A stretch of 9,174 nucleotides of DNA from Nitrosomonadales bacterium (GTDB lineage Bacteria > Pseudomonadota > Gammaproteobacteria > Burkholderiales > Sulfuricellaceae). How positions within the stretch are numbered: position 1 is the first letter of the stretch; every line of letters starts with the position of its first letter. The stretch lies in assembly GCA_003104895.1 (NCBI GenBank), contig PQAG01000069.1, positions 1 through 9,174 on the forward strand, in the 5' to 3' direction. A model generated the notes under the pieces. It did not search any database, was not told where the DNA came from, and was given only the letters and a program-made list of their open reading frames with translations. Position numbers and translations under genes: made by a program. Of this stretch, positions 1 through 5,727 are shown in pieces.

Positions 1-248
1 AGATCACGTACAGAGAACACCTGATAAACTCCAATTGCACATATCTCGTCGTACTGAGCTACGCAGTTCCGCATGGAGCGACCTTCCGAAGCCAGTTCCT
101 TGGTCGAGGTGAGTGGCAGGAACAAGAAGTTTCCTATTTGTTGTGCCGGCAAGGCGCAAATCCACCGATAGCGTGGCTTCTTGCTGGCTTTAGAGGTTTT
201 CTCTCGGCCTGACGGGCTCATCGTGCTAGTGGTTTTGTCATCTGGCAT
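1..248 (-). CDS. PcfJ-like domain protein, N-terminal part (runs off the left edge)
   Basis: I read this frame directly from the sequence. It opens with ATG at 248-246 and has no stop in 82 codons up to the window edge, so the 3' end is missing. A strong ribosome binding site (GGGAGG, 261-256, 7 nt spacing) lies in the last codons of the upstream nuclease gene, whose stop is only 2 nt away, so the two are an operon and probably translationally coupled. Residues 1-26 are polar, Ser/Thr/Lys-rich and probably disordered. From residue 27 the sequence becomes ordered (YRWICALP). Residues 46-81 carry the pattern LTSTKELASEG, then MRNCVAQY and a second Cys at 70. This matches the PcfJ family (PF14284) as I know it: a conserved L-T/S-eL-x-EG followed by NC/HC-v-x-x-Y. 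PcfJ was named from the conjugative plasmid pCF10 and related proteins occur on mobile elements; the biochemical function is not known to me. Assignment is by pattern recognition only. Confidence 0.72.
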   Translation of the reverse strand, partial: MPDDKTTSTMSPSGREKTSKASKKPRYRWICALPAQQIGNFLFLPLTSTKELASEGRSMRNCVAQYDEICAIGVYQVFSVRD

Positions 249-250
249 TG

Positions 251-1498
251 TTAAACCTCCCACCACTCACCGTCGTGATGTGGTTCAACGTGGGCAAACA
301 TCTCCGGATAGCGTTCTGGAGTAAAGCTGTGGATGGGAACAACCTTTTTGGGCGCTAGTGACGCCACAAAGGTTTTCAAATCTGCCGGGCTGGCATGGCC
401 GGATGTGTGAATGCTTTGCTTCTTGATATTGTTGCGTTCAAGCCAGCTACGCAAATCATCATACATGCCTTGCTCCCAGTATCCTTCCCATTGAGAATAG
501 ATATAGCTGGCACCTTCGAGACAGTTTCCTTTTTCAAGATCGTAGCGATGCAAAGGGCGGAATAGCACTGTCGATTGTTTGGCGACACTTTGCAGAGTTT
601 CTATAAAAATTCGGTTTTTTGAGTGCTTATTCAGCAGATCGAACCAGGCGTTTTCTTTGATCTGTAGCCTCTGTGCACGGGGAACAAACAAGGCGACATC
701 CGGCCAGTCTGACTGAGGAAGGTTCCTGTTTTCAGTGGCCTCCAGTATCGCTGCTGCGTAAAGGTCAATCACCAGTTTGCGCCCCGTTTTTCGGCAGGCA
801 CGCAGGATGGAAACAATGCGGTCGATGTTCTGTACCGAGGTGTGGACCATGGCTAAGCCATCCGTTGCGGAGAAGGACTGGATAAGCTGTGCTTCGATTT
901 CTGCTTCGGTGGGAAAGTGTTCATCCGCGCCAAGTCTCCCCAGTGATGAGCCTTCCACTAGCAGTGCATCCACCCCGCCAGGAGGGTTGGCTACAAGACG
1001 CTCGAACAGTGCAGACTTTCGGCCATGGGCGCGGAAATCTCCGCTATAGAACAACCGCTTTCCTCCCGCCTCAATCAGGAAAGCATAGGCATCGTAAGCT
1101 GAGTGGTCCACCAGATAAGGGGTGATTCGGAAGGAGCCGGTTGCGAAGGATTGTCCCGTCTCGTAATCCCAGCCTGGCGCTGGAATCGGCCAGTTACCCG
1201 GAAGGAATGGTGCCGCGGCGGACAGAATTCTGCGAGCCGCCGCCCCCATGCCAATCGGGATGCTGGGAGAGATATGCGCAAGTAACCCGAAATGATCAAG
1301 ATGAGGATGTGAAATCAGGATACCCAATAGGGATGGGTCACTCCCATCCAGAGCCCCAATGGGTGGAAGATACTGGCTGTCATTACTTTCGGCGTCCAGA
1401 GGCAAGCCAAGGTCGATCAATAATCGTTGGCCTTCATGCTCAATCTCCACACAACTCCCGCCAATTTGCTTGCTGCCACGATGAATACATGCGCGCAT
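251..1498 (-). CDS. MBL-fold beta-CASP nuclease, RNase J-like, standalone
   Basis: A predicted zinc-dependent cytoplasmic nuclease of 415 aa. The metallo-beta-lactamase core shows HPHLDH at 64-69, the motif 3 histidine H132 (VDHSAYDAY) and D154 (YSGDFRAHG). The beta-CASP insert begins around motif A, E182 (LLVEGSS), and returns with HTSGHAS (motif B, H368) and VPIHS (motif C, H390). This order and spacing are those of the RNase J/CPSF branch, which cleaves or degrades RNA. Bacterial RNase J usually exceeds 500 aa with a C-terminal domain; this protein stops soon after motif C, so it is a compact form. The start is supported by a strong Shine-Dalgarno sequence (AAGGGGGA, 5 nt spacing) and by overlap with the stop of a preceding coding-like tail. 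The PcfJ-like gene follows after 2 nt. An accessory RNA-processing or defence role is inference. All catalytic residues are intact, so it should be active. Confidence 0.85.
   Translation of the reverse strand: MRACIHRGSKQIGGSCVEIEHEGQRLLIDLGLPLDAESNDSQYLPPIGALDGSDPSLLGILISHPHLDHFGLLAHISPSIPIGMGAAARRILSAAAPFLPGNWPIPAPGWDYETGQSFATGSFRITPYLVDHSAYDAYAFLIEAGGKRLFYSGDFRAHGRKSALFERLVANPPGGVDALLVEGSSLGRLGADEHFPTEAEIEAQLIQSFSATDGLAMVHTSVQNIDRIVSILRACRKTGRKLVIDLYAAAILEATENRNLPQSDWPDVALFVPRAQRLQIKENAWFDLLNKHSKNRIFIETLQSVAKQSTVLFRPLHRYDLEKGNCLEGASYIYSQWEGYWEQGMYDDLRSWLERNNIKKQSIHTSGHASPADLKTFVASLAPKKVVPIHSFTPERYPEMFAHVEPHHDGEWWEV
256..261 (-). promoter_or_regulatory. Ribosome binding site of the PcfJ-like gene
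   Basis: GGGAGG on the minus strand, 7 nt before the ATG at 248 and inside the final codons of the nuclease. It is the main evidence that the partial frame at the left edge is a real gene and shows where it begins. Confidence 0.65.
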
Positions 1499-1611
1499 TA
1501 TTTCCCCCTTATTTTGTGAACACCATCGCTATATTCAAAAATCGATGCCGGAACTTTAGCTTTCTCGAAAATCTTTTTCGCACGGCCAACTTCTTGCGCT
1601 TCAGGTTGTTT
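1498..1611 (-). pseudogene. Coding-like tail of a truncated gene ending on the nuclease start codon
   Basis: A stop-free 37-codon stretch ends in TAA at 1500-1498, sharing its last A with the ATG of the nuclease gene (TAATG). The translation looks like real protein: an acidic/basic helix (AQEVGRAKKIFEKAK) followed by PASIFEYSDGVHKIRGK. There is no ATG, GTG or TTG in this frame, and an in-frame TAA at 1614-1612 closes it upstream. The simplest reading is the C-terminus of a formerly longer gene of the same operon, cut off by a rearrangement near 1612. It could also be chance, because a 37-codon open run is short. I do not recognise a family. Confidence 0.35.
1501..1510 (-). promoter_or_regulatory. 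Ribosome binding site of the beta-CASP nuclease
   Basis: AAGGGGGA on the minus strand, with the last G 5 nt before the ATG at 1498. It fixes the start of the nuclease and lies inside the last codons of the coding-like tail, an arrangement typical of coupled genes. Confidence 0.6.
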
Positions 1612-1619
1612 TTATTGCC

Positions 1620-1871
1620 TCAAACCTGAGATTTTGACGAAACTGATGGATTGATTTCTGAATTCCATTTTCTTAAGCCATCCATAGCCAGAACCAGGTA
1701 AGCAAAAAACATGATCATCATCCACCACAGATTTGCCATCGCCATTACGCCAATCGCGATGCAGTTCGATGCAATCCAGTACCTGAAGCCATTCGAGTTT
1801 CTGCAGTTGATGAGGACGTTGCCGGTCAGTCCAAATACAACAGAGAGAATCTGAAATACGTCGAGCATCAT
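1620..1871 (-). CDS. Small three-helix membrane protein, PnuC/SemiSWEET-like
   Basis: 83 aa, predicted in the inner membrane. Three hydrophobic segments lie at about 4-22, 29-45 and 47-64, followed by GLRKW and a polar Ser-rich tail. The pattern GxxGN near the end of helix 1, an Arg-containing loop, WIxSN in helix 2 and G-x-x-x-W after helix 3 recalls one triple-helix bundle of PnuC-type (nicotinamide riboside) transporters, which contain two such bundles. A single bundle would have to dimerise, as SemiSWEET proteins do. This similarity is by eye, and transport of any ligand is inference. The start is an ATGATG doublet, 4 nt after the stop of the preceding 63-aa frame, with no clear Shine-Dalgarno sequence, so coupling is likely. 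Base composition is more AT-rich than purB and its neighbours. It could also be a phage or plasmid membrane protein of unknown role. Confidence 0.55.
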   Translation of the reverse strand: MMLDVFQILSVVFGLTGNVLINCRNSNGFRYWIASNCIAIGVMAMANLWWMMIMFFAYLVLAMDGLRKWNSEINPSVSSKSQV

Positions 1872-1875
1872 GCGG

Positions 1876-2067
1876 CTACGCCAGCAGGTTAAAAATGACT
1901 ATTGGCGACACGACGAGTGAAACCACAAATACCCAGAAATCCGGGTCACTGAAAAGATCCTGTAGATAAAATGCGGGGCACCTTCTCCTCATGCACATGT
2001 CAGCAACTCCCTTAATGATTGGAGCGGCAAGTATGAGACTCAAAAGGCTCAACAAGTGAGCCTGCAT
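1876..2067 (-). CDS. Small membrane protein of unknown function
   Basis: 63 aa with two hydrophobic segments (about 4-20 and 43-61). They are separated by a cationic loop (MRRRC) and an aromatic/acidic stretch (YLQDLFSDPDFW). I do not recognise the family. Its stop is 4 nt before the ATG of the next small membrane protein, so the two probably form a two-gene unit. No convincing ribosome binding site precedes the ATG at 2067. The frame is open upstream to a TGA about 54 nt further, without another ATG, GTG or TTG start, so the start is the weakest part of the call. A hydrophobic ORF this short could be spurious, but the tight spacing to a second small membrane protein favours a real gene. Confidence 0.45.
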   Translation of the reverse strand: MQAHLLSLLSLILAAPIIKGVADMCMRRRCPAFYLQDLFSDPDFWVFVVSLVVSPIVIFNLLA

Positions 2068-2260
2068 GGGGGCGATGATTTTGCTGGGAAACGCGATGGC
2101 GTAAGAATTACTTGTAAACAGTCATTCGAGTAGATAGTTCCAGCAGCCAATCCAAGAACTGGTCATGGACCGGAATGGCCAGGCTGGAGCGTGTGAGCCG
2201 GTGAGTGAAGTCTGAGCAGGCCGCATGGCAAGTGCATGCAGGTGTGTGCGATGAAGGGGG
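2068..2260 (-). other. Gene-free junction between accessory and chromosomal DNA, with an open frame without start
   Basis: No complete gene is visible. On the minus strand the frame of the MNT gene stays open for exactly 50 codons after its TAG stop (2263-2261), ending in TAA at 2110-2108. The first part is Cys/His/Ala-rich and unconvincing. The last 20 or so codons (ending LDWLLELSTRMTVYK) look more protein-like, but there is no start codon or ribosome binding site at a sensible place. It may be a remnant or chance. No tRNA, attachment repeat or terminator with a T-run was seen. Confidence 0.3.
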
Positions 2261-2566
2261 CTATGCGGGGTAAAAAACTACGCCGACCCGCCGGATATGG
2301 TCCAGCAAATCCGGGTTATCGATCTGTCTGATCAGCGACAGGTCCCATTTGTAGGGCAAAAGCAGATCGTCGATTTCATTGTCGATGCGCAGCAGTTCCT
2401 GCCAGTCCACGGCATCGCCGACGATGGTCAGGTCGATGTCGGAGCCGGGGCGGTAGTTGCCTTTGGCGCGCGAGCCGTACAGGATGACCTGCTCGACATG
2501 GGGATGGGCGGCGAAGACGGATTGCAGCTTGGCGACAGCGGTGTCCGGCAGGCCATGTTTGCTCAT
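2261..2566 (-). CDS. MNT-type nucleotidyltransferase, antitoxin partner of HEPN protein (HI0073-like)
   Basis: A minimal nucleotidyltransferase of the DNA polymerase beta superfamily, 101 aa from the ATG at 2566. The catalytic signature GS-x10-DxD is intact (G31 S32, D43, D45), and the third acidic residue is probably D75 (KWDLSLI). In characterised HEPN/MNT modules the MntA-type protein transfers AMP from ATP onto a tyrosine of the HEPN RNase and so silences it; that role is inferred here. The ATG at 2566 overlaps the TGA of the HEPN gene (ATGA), the usual coupling in these operons. An in-frame ATG at 2581 would add five residues but has AGGA directly abutting it, so I prefer 2566. Length is normal for the family. 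The stop is TAG at 2263-2261; no terminator is seen behind it. Confidence 0.88.
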   Translation of the reverse strand: MSKHGLPDTAVAKLQSVFAAHPHVEQVILYGSRAKGNYRPGSDIDLTIVGDAVDWQELLRIDNEIDDLLLPYKWDLSLIRQIDNPDLLDHIRRVGVVFYPA

Positions 2567-2982
2567 GGCTGAGCGGCCCATTCCTGCATGTCTGAGCGGA
2601 GCTTCTCGAACTGCTTGAAATATCGGTCAAGAATGTGGGCGCTGATGGTTTCCGCCACGTCTTCATTGTAAGTGTGCGACACCAGGTTGCGATCTTTCAG
2701 CATTTCCATCCAGGCCTCGCCATCTTCAATCAAACCAGCGGAAAAGGCTTCCCGGATGGCATCACGAGATCCGATGATTCTCTCGATGCCGCGGTCGCGC
2801 AAAAAATCGCGCAACACATTCCATCCCAGCTCGAATGTGAACTCGAAGCCCTGAATCAGACCCTGTTTTTCCAGTTGGCTGAGCGGCCTCTGCTGGCTGA
2901 GTGCGACGCCCTCGGCCAAGCGATCCAGTGCGCGTTTGTAGTTTTCGAAACGCTGTTTCCAACGAATGTCTTCCTGCTGCAT
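2563..2982 (-). CDS. HEPN-domain nucleotidyltransferase-substrate-binding protein (HI0074-like toxin)
   Basis: 139 aa, all-alpha, of the HI0074/nucleotidyltransferase substrate-binding type (PF08780). The central block GFEFTFELGWNVLRDFL (about 45-61) and the late block LKDRNLVSHTY are typical. R98, H103 and Y105 form RX4HXY. In HEPN RNases the Arg and His are catalytic, and the Tyr is the residue that the MNT partner adenylylates in the studied HepT/MntA pair. An intact motif suggests an active RNase toxin held in check by the MNT protein encoded next, with which it overlaps by 4 nt (ATGA). HI0074-type members are less studied than HepT, so toxicity is inference. The start ATG at 2982 is 2 nt after the purB stop, with no strong ribosome binding site, so translation may depend on coupling to purB. 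That places the pair on a housekeeping transcript. Confidence 0.85.
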   Translation of the reverse strand: MQQEDIRWKQRFENYKRALDRLAEGVALSQQRPLSQLEKQGLIQGFEFTFELGWNVLRDFLRDRGIERIIGSRDAIREAFSAGLIEDGEAWMEMLKDRNLVSHTYNEDVAETISAHILDRYFKQFEKLRSDMQEWAAQP

Positions 2983-2984
2983 GC

Positions 2985-4355
2985 TTAGACGCGCTTCGCC
3001 AGCTCGACCGCGATGCCGATGTAATTGCCCGGCGTCATTTGCAGCAGGCGCGCTTTTTCGCCTTCGGGTATCGCCAGTCCCTGGATGAAGGCGTGCAGCG
3101 TTTCTCGGTTGATGCCGCTCTTGCCGCGCGTGAGTTCCTTCAACTGCTCGTAGGGGTTGGCGACGCCATAACGGCGCATCACGGTCTGGATCGGTTCGGC
3201 CAGCACTTCCCAGTTGTGGTCGAGGTCGTCGTCGAGGCGCTGCGGGTTGACTTCCAGCTTGCCCAGGCCGCGCAGGGTGGACTCATAAGCCAGCAGTGCG
3301 TACCCTAAGCCCACGCCCATGTTGCGCAGCACGGTGGAGTCGGTGAGGTCGCGCTGCCAGCGCGAGACCGGCAGCTTTTCGGAGAGGTGGCGCAGCACCG
3401 CGTTGGCCAGGCCGAGGTTGCCTTCCGAGTTCTCGAAATCAATCGGGTTGACCTTGTGCGGCATGGTGGAGGAGCCGACTTCGCCCGCCTTGACCTTCTG
3501 CTTGAAATAGCCGAGCGAGATATAGCCCCAGATGTCGCGGTCCATGTCGATCAGGATGGTGTTGGCGCGGCCGAAGGCGTCGAACAGCTCGGCCATGTAG
3601 TCGTGCGGCTCGATCTGGATGGTGTAGGGGTTGAAGCTCAGGCCCAGGCCTTCGACGAAATGTTGCGCGAATTTTTCCCAGTTGATTTCCGGATAGGCGG
3701 AGAGGTGGGCGTTGTAGTTACCCACCGCGCCGTTGATCTTGCCGAGGATTTCCACCCCGGCGATGCGCGCCTTCTGGCGTTCCAGGCGGTACACCACGTT
3801 GGCCAGTTCCTTGCCGACAGTGGAAGGCGAAGCGGGCTGGCCGTGGGTGCGCGACAGCATGGGCTGGGCGGCGAGGGCGTGCGCCAGTTCGCGCAGCTTG
3901 GCGATGACTTTCTCCAGGCCGGGCAGCATCACGTTCTCGCGCGCCGATTTGAGCATCAGGGCGTGGGAGAGGTTGTTGATGTCTTCCGAAGTGCAGGCGA
4001 AGTGGATGAATTCGCTCACTTTCATCACCTCGGCGTTGCCGGCGAGTTTGTTCTTGAGCCAGTATTCGACCGCCTTGACGTCGTGGTTGGTGGTTTTCTC
4101 GATGTCCTTCACCGCCTCAGCGTCGGCTTCTGAAAAGTCCGCGACCAGCCGGTCCAGCTCGGCCACGGTGGCGGCGGAGAAGGGCGGCACCTCGGCGATG
4201 GCGGTCTCCCGGCTCAGCGCCTTGAGCCATTCCACTTCCACCCGCACTCGGTGGTGAATCAGGCCGAATTCGCTGAAATAGGGGCGAAGGCCGTCGATTT
4301 TGCTGTGATAGCGTCCGTCGAGCGGGGAGAGGGCGGTGAGGGTGGACAGGGGCAT
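2985..4355 (-). CDS. purB: Adenylosuccinate lyase
   Basis: A homotetrameric cytoplasmic enzyme of the fumarase/aspartase superfamily. It catalyses two fumarate-releasing steps of purine synthesis: SAICAR to AICAR, and adenylosuccinate to AMP. At 456 aa it has the length of E. coli PurB and aligns from the first residues (LTALSPLDGRY). The catalytic residues fall at the same numbers as in E. coli: general acid H171 in TRTHGQPAS and the base S295 in the signature loop GSSTMPHKVNP (294-304). The protein appears full length and intact. The start ATG at 4355 has a weak AAGAG-like site upstream. A TAAAAT hexamer at 4393-4388 could be a -10 element but has no clear -35. The 83-nt gap to the HPP gene allows either a separate promoter or readthrough. 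A HEPN/MNT pair follows after 2 nt, which is unusual for purB and suggests cotranscription. Confidence 0.97.
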   Translation of the reverse strand: MPLSTLTALSPLDGRYHSKIDGLRPYFSEFGLIHHRVRVEVEWLKALSRETAIAEVPPFSAATVAELDRLVADFSEADAEAVKDIEKTTNHDVKAVEYWLKNKLAGNAEVMKVSEFIHFACTSEDINNLSHALMLKSARENVMLPGLEKVIAKLRELAHALAAQPMLSRTHGQPASPSTVGKELANVVYRLERQKARIAGVEILGKINGAVGNYNAHLSAYPEINWEKFAQHFVEGLGLSFNPYTIQIEPHDYMAELFDAFGRANTILIDMDRDIWGYISLGYFKQKVKAGEVGSSTMPHKVNPIDFENSEGNLGLANAVLRHLSEKLPVSRWQRDLTDSTVLRNMGVGLGYALLAYESTLRGLGKLEVNPQRLDDDLDHNWEVLAEPIQTVMRRYGVANPYEQLKELTRGKSGINRETLHAFIQGLAIPEGEKARLLQMTPGNYIGIAVELAKRV

Positions 4356-4438
4356 GATCTGGCTCTTGGCAAACAGTGAAAGGTGCCATTTTAACCCAGA
4401 TCATCCATCCGGGCGCGGGGTGATGGCGCGGCGGCCGT

Positions 4439-5599
4439 TCAGCCCTGCTTCGTTCCGCCCGCGTACAGCGCCGCGATCAGGTCGGACTGGGTGACCATCC
4501 CTACCAGCCGCCGCTCGGCGTTGACGATGGGGATATGGTGCAGGCCGTGGTCGGAGAGGAGGGGCACCAGTTCCAGGATGTGCATGTCTTCCTGAACCGT
4601 GATCGCGGGCGTGGCCATGATCTGGCCTACCACTTCGGGCTTTTCCGAGCTCAGGCCGGGGGTGCGGCGGATGAACTTGATCAGCTTGTCCTCGAAGGTT
4701 TCGTAGGTCTTGAGGTTGGCCCGCTTGAGGAAATCCACCAGCGAGATGATGCCGATCACGCGCCGCGCCGGGTCCAGCACCGGAATGGCGCCGATCTTGT
4801 GGAAGCGCAGTTGCGCCCAGGCTTCCTCCAGCTCGGTGCCGAATTCGACCGAGGTGATGTCGCGCGACATGATGTCGCCGCAGGTGATCTCGCCCATCCT
4901 GCGCCGGTAGGCGTGCATGCCGGCCCGGCGGTAGACCTGGTTCAGGTCCGCCTCGCTGACGTCGAGATAGACGTCCATGTCGCGCAGGGCCTGCTGCAGG
5001 TCGTTCTTGTCGATGCCGATGCGGTCGAGCGGCTTGGGGTCGTCATGCTGGTGTTTCTTGTCCCTGGCCGGGAAGGCGCGGGCGGGGTAGCGGCGCCCCA
5101 GCAGGTTGTTGAGGGCCAGCGCCATGAGCAGCATCAGCAGGGCATTGAGCCCCACCGGGGCGATCACGAAGGAAAAATCGCTGGCGAGGCCGTGGCGGCT
5201 GCCCAGCACGGCCATCAGGGCGATGGCGCCGCCCGGCGGGTGCAGGCTGTGGGTGAAATGCATTGCCAGGATGGAGAGGGAAACCGCCAGCGCGGTGGCG
5301 ACCCACAAGTCCGGCACCAGCTTGGCGCAGGCGATGCCGATGAAGGCGGAAATCAGATGGCCGCCGACCAGCGGCCAGGGCTGGGTGAGCGGGCTATGGG
5401 GTGCGGCGAACAGCAGCACCGCCGAAGCGCCCATGGAGGTGACCATGATGTGCAGCCCGCTGCCCTGCAGAAACTGGCTGCTGGCCAGCCCCACGGCGAG
5501 GGTGGCGGCGAAGGCGGCGAACGTGGCGCGCAGCTTCTCGCCCATGCTCAGGGGCGTGGATTCCGAAACCAGGTAGGGAAGAAACTTTTTCAGCATCAT
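4439..5599 (-). CDS. HPP-family integral membrane protein with two C-terminal CBS domains
   Basis: 386 aa. Residues about 20-170 form the HPP membrane domain, with several hydrophobic helices and the hallmark SLHPPGGAIAL (HPPGG at 120-124) that names the family. A charged linker (about 175-235, with KKHQHDD) leads to a CBS pair: CBS1 about 243-293 (GAIPVLDPARRVIGIISLVDF) and CBS2 about 327-379 (HHIPIVNAERRLVGMVTQSDL). CBS pairs usually bind adenine nucleotides and gate the attached domain. HPP proteins of cyanobacteria and plant chloroplasts have been linked to nitrite transport; whether that holds for this bacterial fusion is unknown. Probable location is the inner membrane with the CBS pair in the cytoplasm. 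The start is an ATGATG doublet with a distant AGGA (11 nt before the first ATG). It lies between the cyclase gene and purB, all on one strand; no functional link is evident beyond a possible nucleotide-sensing theme. Confidence 0.9.
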   Translation of the reverse strand: MMLKKFLPYLVSESTPLSMGEKLRATFAAFAATLAVGLASSQFLQGSGLHIMVTSMGASAVLLFAAPHSPLTQPWPLVGGHLISAFIGIACAKLVPDLWVATALAVSLSILAMHFTHSLHPPGGAIALMAVLGSRHGLASDFSFVIAPVGLNALLMLLMALALNNLLGRRYPARAFPARDKKHQHDDPKPLDRIGIDKNDLQQALRDMDVYLDVSEADLNQVYRRAGMHAYRRRMGEITCGDIMSRDITSVEFGTELEEAWAQLRFHKIGAIPVLDPARRVIGIISLVDFLKRANLKTYETFEDKLIKFIRRTPGLSSEKPEVVGQIMATPAITVQEDMHILELVPLLSDHGLHHIPIVNAERRLVGMVTQSDLIAALYAGGTKQG

Positions 5600-5677
5600 G
5601 GCGTGCGTGGTTGGTCCTGTTTCCGCATATTAGCCGATGTATGCCATCAATGGGGCCGCCACGCACGGCAAGCGTTA

Positions 5678-5712
5678 ACCCCCTCAGTCCCCCTTTTCAG
5701 GGGGAAGGGGGT
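5678..5712. repeat. GC-rich nested palindrome between the cyclase and HPP genes
   Basis: An outer arm ACCCCC (5678-5683) pairs with GGGGGT (5707-5712), and an inner arm TCCCCC (5688-5693) pairs with GGGGGA (5700-5705) around the loop TTTTCA. The unpaired stretch TCAG lies on one side only, opposite a single A. The element lies just behind the stop of the cyclase gene, so it could end or stabilise that transcript. Neither strand has the T-run of a standard intrinsic terminator. C/G-run palindromes of this look recur between genes in many betaproteobacterial genomes, from memory, so it may be a dispersed REP-like repeat. Confidence 0.55.
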
Positions 5713-5727
5713 GATGTCCCGCCGGCC

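Noticed and set aside
1141..1629. Plus-strand open frame of 162 codons over the start of the nuclease gene
   Set aside because: It overlaps the catalytic HPHLDH coding region in antisense and its translation has no protein-like pattern.
2161..2171. Small dyad GGTCATGGACC in the gene-free junction
   Set aside because: A 4-bp stem with a 3-nt loop is expected by chance and nothing around it suggests an attachment site or operator.
3387..4133. Plus-strand open frame of 248 codons across purB
   Set aside because: It is antisense to purB, composed of Val/Asp/Phe/His-rich shadow sequence, and contains no recognisable motif.
4388..4393. TAAAAT on the minus strand as a purB promoter -10
   Set aside because: No -35 or extended -10 element accompanies it; a single hexamer is not enough to list it as a feature.
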